Below are positions 1 to 4,764 of a stretch of DNA of 7,867 nucleotides, in pieces. The position numbers were made by a program, and so were the translations under genes. The number at the start of each line of letters is the position of its first letter. Within the stretch, counting starts at the first letter, position 1. Under the pieces are notes generated by a model. It was not told the DNA's origin, searched no databases, and was given only the letters and a program-made list of their open reading frames with translations. This stretch comes from Spirochaetaceae bacterium. GTDB taxonomy: Bacteria; Spirochaetota; Spirochaetia; DSM-2461. Location of the stretch: the NCBI GenBank assembly GCA_016342385.1, contig JAEINM010000179.1, positions 1-7,867 of the forward strand, given 5' to 3'.

Positions 1-277
1 TATAGAGTTCAGCTGTTTTCTTCATTCGCTCCAGTTTTATTCTTGTCAGAGTTTCTTCAGGCATTCCCCGGTCTATTCTGGATTTTGTTCTCACTTCAAC
101 AAAGACAAGAGTTTCTTTGTCCTGTGCCAGAATATCTATATCCGAATGGCCAATCTGTTTATTCCTCTTTATTATTCTGTACCCTAAATCTTCAAGAAAA
201 ACTGAAGCCAGTTCTTCCCCTTTCTTTCCCAGTTCTACTTTATCTCTTGTATTTATTTTTCCCTTGAAGCTGTTCAT
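1..277 (-). CDS. YraN/UPF0102 family nuclease-fold protein (3' end beyond window)
   Basis: The first 92 codons of a protein of the YraN (UPF0102) family, usually about 120 residues, so roughly 25-30 C-terminal residues lie outside the window. The visible protein starts MNSFKGKINT and carries the family's PD-(D/E)XK-like core: ELGKKGEELASVFL (GE at 20-21), LGYRIIKRN (31-39), the acidic strand SDIDILA (45-51) and VFVEVRTKSR (58-67), with the EVR triad where many members have EVK. The family is predicted to have a Holliday-junction-resolvase-like fold; its biological role is not settled. The ATG overlaps the TGA of comM as ATGA, so translation is probably coupled. AAGG sits 8 nt upstream inside comM as a weak ribosome site. 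It is the last visible gene of the dprA-comM operon, which fits a DNA-processing role. Family assignment is confident; biochemical role is not. Confidence 0.88.
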   Translation of the reverse strand, partial: MNSFKGKINTRDKVELGKKGEELASVFLEDLGYRIIKRNKQIGHSDIDILAQDKETLVFVEVRTKSRIDRGMPEETLTRIKLERMKKTAELY

Positions 278-1803
278 TCGGGAAGCCTTGGCCTATACTG
301 CAGAGCTTCAGCAATATGCATCTCGTTTATATTAGACCCATGATCGAGATCGGCAATTGTCTGTGCCAATTTTATCACCTTCAAGTATGATCTGGCGGAA
401 AGCTGAAAAGTATCAGCGGCCTCTATCAGCATATTTCTGGAAGCTGTAGACATGGTTATATACTCTTTAATCTGTCTGTTTTTCATCTCTGAATTGGTGT
501 GTATCAGTTCATTCCTGTAGCGTTTTTCCTGTATTCTTCTGGCTGCGGTTATTCTTTTTCTGACTTGGAGAGATGTTTCCTTTTCCTTCGAATCACTCAT
601 TCCTCCGGCCAGTTTTTTAATGTCTACAACTGGAACATCTACGTGAAGGTCAATTCTATCGAGAATCGGTCCTGAGAGTTTTTTCCGGTAGCGGAGAATC
701 TCCCTTTTGGAACAGATACACTCTTTTGTCTCATCATTCAGAAATCCGCATGGACAGGGATTTGCTGCAGCTATCAGAATGAATCGAGAAGGGTAGGTCA
801 CTCTCTCCAGACTTCTGGAAATAGTCAGTTTACCATCTTCAATGGGCTGTCTCAGAGCTTCTATAACTGATCGGGGAAATTCATTGAACTCATCGAGAAA
901 CAGAATCCCCCTATGAGCCAGGCTGATTTCTCCCGGTTGCGGGTGAGTTCCTCCTCCGACCAGACCGGCCTGGGAGATAATATGATGAGGTGAGCGGAAA
1001 GGTCTTTTGACTATGAGAGACCCTCCTGGAGGAATATTTCCGGCGCTGGAATATATTCTGGTGACTTCCAGGGATTCCTCTTCAGTTAACATAGGCATGA
1101 TTCCCGGAAGAGCCCGTGCCAGCATGGTTTTACCCGAACCCGGTGAACCTATCATCAGGACATTGTGACCTCCCGCGGCGGCAATTTCCAGGGCCCTTTT
1201 TGCCTGCTCCTGCCCCATGACTTCCGACATATCAAAATCAGCTGGATCTGATTTCAGGGACTCCTGTAATTGATATACAGTGGGAAATATTTCTATGTGG
1301 GAATTAATATGCATACTGATCTGGTTGATATTTTCAACAGGATACACATTAATTCCCTGGACGACAGACGCTTCATTGGCCGACTGCTGAGGGACAAAAA
1401 TACTGGTGAAATTATTCTCCCGGGCAAAAAGAGCAGCAAGAAGAGCTCCTTTTGTATGGCGGAGAGAGCCGTCCAAAGAGAGTTCTCCGAAAAAAAGACT
1501 ATCAACGGGAATCTCAAATCCCTCTATCCCCGAGAGGATTCCGACGGCAATAGGCAAATCATAAAACGCGCCATTCTTCGGTACATCTCCCGGCGCCAGA
1601 TTGACGGTAATTCTACGCATGGGAAATGTTATTCCCGAGTTTACAAGAGCCGTTCTGACTCTTTCTCTGCTTTCAGCTACGGCTTTATTGGGCAGACCGA
1701 CCAGGTCAAAAGCGGGAAGTCCCTTATCTGCAATATTGACTTCAACGTCTATTTTAATAGTTGTCAGACCGGAAAAAGAAACAGATGTGACTTTTATCAG
1801 CAT
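274..1803 (-). CDS. comM: ComM / YifB-family AAA+ ATPase (Mg-chelatase-like helicase)
   Basis: Full-length (509 residues; family about 500-515) YifB/ComM protein. In naturally transformable bacteria ComM is a hexameric branch-migration helicase that helps integrate incoming DNA; this role is known from the family. Residues 1-190 form the Lon-like N-terminal domain, with FDLVGLPNKAVAESRERVR (32-50), TVNLAPGDVPKNGAFYDLP (66-84) and GELSLDGSLR (106-115). The AAA+ module has Walker A GSPGSGKT (219-226), Walker B ILFLDE (300-305), RSPHHIIS (270-277), and a four-cysteine cluster C350, C352, C362, C364 that probably binds zinc. The C-terminal domain holds SARSYLKVIKLAQTIADLD (469-487). Here Q481 stands where family members I recall mostly have Arg in ARTIADL. 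The ATG has AGGAAA about 8 nt upstream and overlaps the dprA stop by 7 nt, so the genes are co-transcribed and probably translationally coupled. Confidence 0.96.
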   Translation of the reverse strand: MLIKVTSVSFSGLTTIKIDVEVNIADKGLPAFDLVGLPNKAVAESRERVRTALVNSGITFPMRRITVNLAPGDVPKNGAFYDLPIAVGILSGIEGFEIPVDSLFFGELSLDGSLRHTKGALLAALFARENNFTSIFVPQQSANEASVVQGINVYPVENINQISMHINSHIEIFPTVYQLQESLKSDPADFDMSEVMGQEQAKRALEIAAAGGHNVLMIGSPGSGKTMLARALPGIMPMLTEEESLEVTRIYSSAGNIPPGGSLIVKRPFRSPHHIISQAGLVGGGTHPQPGEISLAHRGILFLDEFNEFPRSVIEALRQPIEDGKLTISRSLERVTYPSRFILIAAANPCPCGFLNDETKECICSKREILRYRKKLSGPILDRIDLHVDVPVVDIKKLAGGMSDSKEKETSLQVRKRITAARRIQEKRYRNELIHTNSEMKNRQIKEYITMSTASRNMLIEAADTFQLSARSYLKVIKLAQTIADLDHGSNINEMHIAEALQYRPRLPE

Positions 1804-2684
1804 ATGCGGTTTCCTGCAGATCTATTTCTCGAGATGGAATATTTTCCATCGTGGAGACTAATCATCTTTTTAAGACTGAGAAAGGTTAAGTCCGCTCCGA
1901 CTTTAGACGTCGGTTTATTCAGGATTCTGATTATTTCGTCTATGCCCATTGGCTGTCGTGATAATAATTCCATAATTTTCCTTTGTGACGGATTCAGATT
2001 TGAAGCTTGTTTCTTATTTTTAGTTTTTCCGGTAATTCCAATCCCGAATTCTGATAGAAGATCATCGGATTTCGTGAATATCGAGGCTCCTTCTTTGATT
2101 AGGAGGGAAGTTCCTTCTGAAACGCTTGATGTTAAAGGACCGGGGACGGCAAATATTTTTTTATTATATTTTTGTGCAATTCTGGCTGTAATTAACGCTC
2201 CGCTTTTGAGGCCCGCTTCTATAACAAGAAGGACAGGTGAAAGTCCAGCAATTATTCTATTTCGCCGGGGATAGGTCCAGAGGGCAGGGGGAGTCTCTCC
2301 GGGATATTCTGATAGAATCAGACCTTTATCCTTTTCTATTTTTTTATAGAGCTCCATCTGATATTCGGGATGTATTCTGTCAATTCCACAGGGCATAACC
2401 GCAATGGTGTGACCGGAAGCGTTAAGCGCGCCCTCGTGAGCCTGGGCATCAATACCATACATAAATCCTGAGACAATGGTTATTCCTGCAGAGGCCGTAT
2501 CAGTTACTATCTCCTTCGTAATAGCTTCTCCATAGCGGGTCATTTTTCGGGATCCCACAACACTGAGTGTCTGTTTAAAGATCTCGGGATTCCATTCCCC
2601 TCTGTAATAGAGAGTCTCCGGAGGATCTTTAATCTGTTTCAGTAAATAGGGGTATTCAGTACTTTTTATATCAATTTGATTCAA
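1797..2684 (-). CDS. dprA: DNA-processing protein DprA (Smf), lacking the N-terminal helical domain
   Basis: DprA binds incoming single-stranded DNA in the cytoplasm and loads RecA during natural transformation (family knowledge). The Rossmann-like core is complete: YPYLLKQIKDPPETLYYRG (11-29), VVGSRKMTRYG (42-52), IVSGFMYGIDAQAHEGAL (70-87), AVMPCGIDRIHPEYQ (95-109), LSEYPGETPPALWTYPRRNR (124-143), VIEAGLKSGALITA (154-167) and AVPGPLTSSVSEGTSLLIKEGA (179-200). A winged-helix domain follows at about 230-288. The start is TTG, supported by the strong ribosome site AAGAGAGGA 7 nt upstream. An in-frame TAA lies farther upstream with no better start between, so the SAM/HhH-like N-terminal segment of about 60-70 residues found in many DprA proteins is absent; total length is 295. 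First gene of the dprA-comM-yraN operon. Confidence 0.95.
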   Translation of the reverse strand: MNQIDIKSTEYPYLLKQIKDPPETLYYRGEWNPEIFKQTLSVVGSRKMTRYGEAITKEIVTDTASAGITIVSGFMYGIDAQAHEGALNASGHTIAVMPCGIDRIHPEYQMELYKKIEKDKGLILSEYPGETPPALWTYPRRNRIIAGLSPVLLVIEAGLKSGALITARIAQKYNKKIFAVPGPLTSSVSEGTSLLIKEGASIFTKSDDLLSEFGIGITGKTKNKKQASNLNPSQRKIMELLSRQPMGIDEIIRILNKPTSKVGADLTFLSLKKMISLHDGKYSISRNRSAGNRIC

Positions 2685-2691
2685 TGTTTGG

Positions 2692-2700
2692 TCCTCTCTT
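2692..2700 (-). promoter_or_regulatory. Shine-Dalgarno site that fixes the TTG start of dprA
   Basis: On the minus strand AAGAGAGGA is followed by 7 nt (CCAAACA) and then TTG at 2684-2682. No ATG or GTG lies in frame near this site, and an in-frame TAA precedes it. The strong site therefore decides in favour of TTG and of the short form of DprA. Confidence 0.75.
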
Positions 2701-2734
2701 ATATGTATTACAGAGAAAATCCTTACTGTGCTTT

Positions 2735-2769
2735 AATTTTTTAGAATTTTTTAGAATTAAGGATATATT
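2735..2769. promoter_or_regulatory. AT-rich divergent promoter region with 10-bp phased T-tracts
   Basis: The unit AATTTTTTAG occurs twice in direct succession (2735-2744, 2745-2754) and is followed by AATTAAGG. This puts two six-base T-tracts exactly 10 bp, about one helical turn, apart, an arrangement known to bend DNA. A possible plus-strand promoter for the small gene at 2796 is TTAGAA (2741-2746), 17 bp, TATATT (2764-2769); the -10 is fair and the -35 poor. I could not identify a convincing promoter for dprA on the other strand, although its transcript must begin in this gap. Confidence 0.35.
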
Positions 2770-2795
2770 GAAAGAGGTGTAGAGGGGTGATGAAT

Positions 2796-3032
2796 ATGTC
2801 AGCACAGGTTCCCGATGAATCCTATGACGAAGGATTTGAGATCGGTTTCGAAGATGATTTTAAAAAGAGAAAACAGAATAGCCTCATTCTATTATTTCAT
2901 AAGAGATTCGGAATATCCGAGGATGTGCGGAAACTTATACTTTCCGAAAAAGACTCAGCTGTTTTAAATCATGCTATTGAGGCCATTCTGGAATCCTCTC
3001 CTGCAGAGGAAGTCGAGTCCTTGTTCAGGTAA
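2796..3032 (+). CDS. Small DUF4351-like protein (solo tail of Rpn/PD-(D/E)XK family)
   Basis: A 78-residue acidic protein starting MSAQVPDESYDEGFEIGFEDD. The first third has the YDEGFEIGFEDDFKKRK spacing typical of the charged linker in Rpn-family recombination-promoting nucleases. The rest (SLILLFHKRFGISEDVRKLI, then HAIEAILESSPAEEVESLF) resembles the C-terminal DUF4351 domain of those proteins (L..RFG...e..r..I......l......ll.......eevf). No nuclease domain precedes it: the gap to the divergent dprA is only 100 bp and shows no nuclease motifs. Start choice is uncertain. ATG at 2796 has AGAGGGG 8 nt upstream. A GTG at 2787, adding three residues, has AAGAGGTG 7 nt upstream. It ends 19 nt before the stop of a convergent gene. 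It may be a small independent protein or a preserved remnant; the family link is from pattern recognition only. Confidence 0.65.
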   Translation: MSAQVPDESYDEGFEIGFEDDFKKRKQNSLILLFHKRFGISEDVRKLILSEKDSAVLNHAIEAILESSPAEEVESLFR

Positions 3033-3051
3033 AAGGAATAGTTGTTTTTTT

Positions 3052-3561
3052 TCACTCTGGAGGGTGGTTTATTCTGCCTTTGACTGTTTTTAAGGATATC
3101 TCAATAGCATTGGGACCATACATTTTTTCATAAGCCATTCTTCCCACTATAGGAAAATAGGCGAATATCCCGTTTTTTGCTTTCAGGGCTATAATCAGAG
3201 ATATGATTATGTAGATGATATTGATTAATACAGTGATTATAAGAAATGCCAGGCCTGTTTTCAGTTCATATGTGGTAATCATTTCCGTTCTTATATAGAT
3301 TATCAGCATTCGTATTCCATATATAAGCAGTGCAGTGTTCAGTATCGTTACGGGCAGTTGGGCCAGAAAAGACTGATAGGCATGGAATGCCGCATAGCGG
3401 GATCTTTTTTTGAAATAGAGATAATAGATAATAGATGATATTATTTCTACAAAAGGCACTGGGAAATAGGCTCCGGCAAACATCATTATGTAAGCACCGA
3501 AACCATTTTCCCTGTCTTTTGCACTGACCTCATCGGGTTGAGGCATCTTTACGTATTCCAT
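3052..3561 (-). CDS. DUF4870/Tic20-like multi-pass membrane protein
   Basis: A 169-residue protein with three hydrophobic segments (about 22-50, 64-90 and 101-127) and charged ends. The layout and the signatures SRYAAFHAYQSFLAQL (54-69) after the first segment and ALKAKNGIFAYFPIVGRMA (125-143) after the last match the DUF4870 / Tic20-like family, which lacks an established function in bacteria. No signal peptide is apparent; residues 1-20 are polar. ATG at 3561 has no clear ribosome site; an alternative ATG at 3546 (removing five residues) has GGA about 10 nt upstream, so the exact start is open. It lies 57 nt downstream of the sigma-factor gene on the same strand. No terminator is visible between them, so it is probably read from the same transcript. 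Product family is fairly sure, role unknown. Confidence 0.8.
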   Translation of the reverse strand: MEYVKMPQPDEVSAKDRENGFGAYIMMFAGAYFPVPFVEIISSIIYYLYFKKRSRYAAFHAYQSFLAQLPVTILNTALLIYGIRMLIIYIRTEMITTYELKTGLAFLIITVLINIIYIIISLIIALKAKNGIFAYFPIVGRMAYEKMYGPNAIEISLKTVKGRINHPPE

Positions 3562-3618
3562 ATTCTAAGGCTAATCTGTTTTATTTTCTCTTTCAAGTCA
3601 AATCGTTTTAGTTTTTGT

Positions 3619-4545
3619 TTATACACACATGGCATAATCGTGAATTTTATCAGACTGTTTGAGTTTATCAATAGTTTTTACCTGTATCTGCCGGACTCTT
3701 TCTCTGGTAATTCCCAGCATTTTCCCTGCTGTATCCAGTGTCTGGGGAGCATTGCCTCCCAGGCCGTATCTCAATTGAATTATCTGCTTTTCACGGAGAG
3801 AAAAATTATCCAGTTCACTGTTAATGGTTTCTTTGAGTTCTTTGTGCATAAAATCATCGACAAAACCGCTGGAGTGTTCATCGATGAGAAAATCGAGGAG
3901 GTCTGATTTATGATCGCTTTCCAGAACACTGTCCAGCGAACTGATTTCATTAGAATTAACCATCATATCTTCAATTTTTTCAGTTGATACATTCAGGTAA
4001 TCAGCCAGTTCAGAAATATTCGGTTCTCGTCCATATTGCTGAGAGAGATAATTTCTGACATCAATAAAGTTTTTAATTTTGTTTAGCATATATACGGGTA
4101 AGCGTATTGATCTGACCTTTTCAGATATAGATTTTATAATTTCCTGCTTTATCCACCATGTGGCATAGGTTGAAAATCTGAAACCTTTTGAATAATCAAA
4201 TTTATCCAGAGCGATTATAAGACCGATATTCCCTTCATTTATCAAATCGAGAAGGGAAAGACCTTTGTGCTGATATTTTTTAGCAATGGAGACAACCAGC
4301 CTTAAATTGGAGTTTATCATTAAATCTTTAACCGTTTTCAACTCATGCTCGATAGGGTCTCTCTTTTGAATATCATCAGCATCAAGTTCATTTAATGCCT
4401 CTTTTAACCGTTCGATTTCTGAACATAAACTCTGCTCACCGTCAAAAGATAAAAGAGTGAATTGGGATATTTGCTGTAGATAAGTTTTTAATGGATCATG
4501 ATTCCTTTTTTCCTGCTTTTGAATTGTACCAGTGCTGACAGACAT
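3619..4545 (-). CDS. Group 2 (RpoS-like) sigma-70 family RNA polymerase sigma factor
   Basis: A 308-residue alternative sigma factor without region 1.1, which argues against the primary RpoD. Region 1.2 is DPLKTYLQQISQFTLLS (17-33). Region 2 carries NLRLVVSIAKKYQHKGLSLL (80-99), INEGNIGLIIALDKFDYSKG (102-121) and GFRFSTYATWWIKQEI (121-136); the last is region 2.3/2.4, for -10 melting and recognition. Region 3 begins RSIRLPVYML (145-154). Region 4.2 is the helix-turn-helix TLDTAGKMLGITRERVRQIQ (269-288), so sigma-70-type promoters should be read. The ATG has AAGGAG 9 nt upstream. Its promoter appears to be sigma-54 dependent (4588-4603) with two candidate enhancer sites farther upstream, as expected for a second-tier regulator like RpoS of Borrelia. 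Orthology to rpoS itself cannot be proved from motifs, so no symbol is given. Confidence 0.93.
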   Translation of the reverse strand: MSVSTGTIQKQEKRNHDPLKTYLQQISQFTLLSFDGEQSLCSEIERLKEALNELDADDIQKRDPIEHELKTVKDLMINSNLRLVVSIAKKYQHKGLSLLDLINEGNIGLIIALDKFDYSKGFRFSTYATWWIKQEIIKSISEKVRSIRLPVYMLNKIKNFIDVRNYLSQQYGREPNISELADYLNVSTEKIEDMMVNSNEISSLDSVLESDHKSDLLDFLIDEHSSGFVDDFMHKELKETINSELDNFSLREKQIIQLRYGLGGNAPQTLDTAGKMLGITRERVRQIQVKTIDKLKQSDKIHDYAMCV

Positions 4546-4575
4546 TTGTGAAAACTCCTTTTTTTAATATTGATC

Positions 4576-4621
4576 TGTTAATAAATAAGCAATTACTGTG
4601 CCATGTTCTATTGTTAATAAA
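4576..4621. repeat. Direct repeat TGTTAATAAA flanking the sigma-54 promoter
   Basis: TGTTAATAAA occurs at 4576-4585 and at 4612-4621, 36 bp apart on the same strand, one copy on each side of the -24/-12 element of the sigma-factor gene. The copy at 4576 covers the predicted transcription start. The pair could be a repressor or co-activator site, but AT-rich sequence makes chance repeats more likely. Confidence 0.35.
4588..4603 (-). promoter_or_regulatory. Sigma-54 (RpoN) -24/-12 promoter of the sigma-factor gene
   Basis: On the minus strand the sequence is TGGCACAGTAATTGCT. It matches the sigma-54 consensus TGGCAC-N5-TTGC(A/T) at every strongly conserved position, with the GG (4602-4601) and GC (4590-4589) dinucleotides exactly 10 nt apart. 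Taking the C at 4589 as -12 puts the start near 4577, giving a leader of about 32 nt that contains the AAGGAG ribosome site. Position, orientation and spacing all suit the downstream sigma-factor gene, and the element lies outside any gene. Confidence 0.85.
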
Positions 4622-4654
4622 AAAGAGGTTTTAGAGAATTCCTGCATAGTTTTC

Positions 4655-4670
4655 AGCAAAAAAAATTGCA
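4655..4670. promoter_or_regulatory. Candidate enhancer site 1 (AGCAA-N6-TTGCA)
   Basis: A dyad GCAA-N6-TTGC (4656-4669). It ends 53 bp upstream of the -24 GG of the sigma-factor promoter, centred near -85 from the predicted start, the usual place for an enhancer-binding protein. The spacer is all A, so on its own this copy is only moderately convincing; support comes from the matching copies at 4676 and 7253. Confidence 0.55.
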
Positions 4671-4674
4671 GAGT

Positions 4675-4690
4675 AGCAATGATTGTTGCA
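4675..4690. promoter_or_regulatory. Candidate enhancer site 2 (AGCAA-N6-TTGCA)
   Basis: The second copy of the dyad (core 4676-4689) is in the same orientation as site 1 and exactly 20 bp from it, about two helical turns. Its spacer TGATTG differs from the A-tract in site 1, so the match is not simple duplication of a longer segment. It lies at about -99 to -112 from the predicted start of the sigma-factor gene, and also about 45-60 bp upstream of the putative start of the kinase gene, so one regulator could affect both directions. Confidence 0.55.
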
Positions 4691-4718
4691 AAAAACTATC
4701 ATAATTTTTTTGAATTTA

Positions 4719-4731
4719 TTGTATAATACAA
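4719..4731 (+). promoter_or_regulatory. Putative -10 region of the kinase gene inside a small palindrome
   Basis: A perfect TATAAT at 4722-4727 would start transcription near 4734, about 30 nt before the TTG codon. The -35 hexamer at the best spacing (TCATAA, 4699-4704) is poor, so the promoter may need an activator. The -10 sits within TTGTAT-A-ATACAA, a perfect 6-bp inverted repeat around one base that could itself be an operator. No sigma-54-type element precedes the kinase gene. Confidence 0.5.
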
Positions 4732-4764
4732 AACTATACAGTTTTACTGTGGGGTGGAAAGAAC

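Noticed and set aside
353..368. TGGCAC and TTGC on the minus strand, resembling another sigma-54 promoter
   Set aside because: GG and GC are 11 nt apart instead of 10, and the site lies inside comM coding for KLAQTIADL, so the match is due to codons.
1270..2274. A 334-codon open frame on the plus strand opposite comM and dprA
   Set aside because: Both opposite-strand genes are clearly real by motifs, and the translated plus-strand frame shows no recognisable domain, so it is a shadow.
3018..3052. TCCTT/AAGGA stem followed by eight T residues after the DUF4351-like gene, as a terminator
   Set aside because: The stem is only 5 bp with a 10-nt loop and the T-run starts 7 nt after it; too weak to call.
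3596..3601. TTGACT on the minus strand as the -35 of a separate promoter for the DUF4870 gene
   Set aside because: No acceptable -10 hexamer lies 16-18 bp downstream (best is CAGATT), so read-through from the sigma-factor gene is the simpler view.
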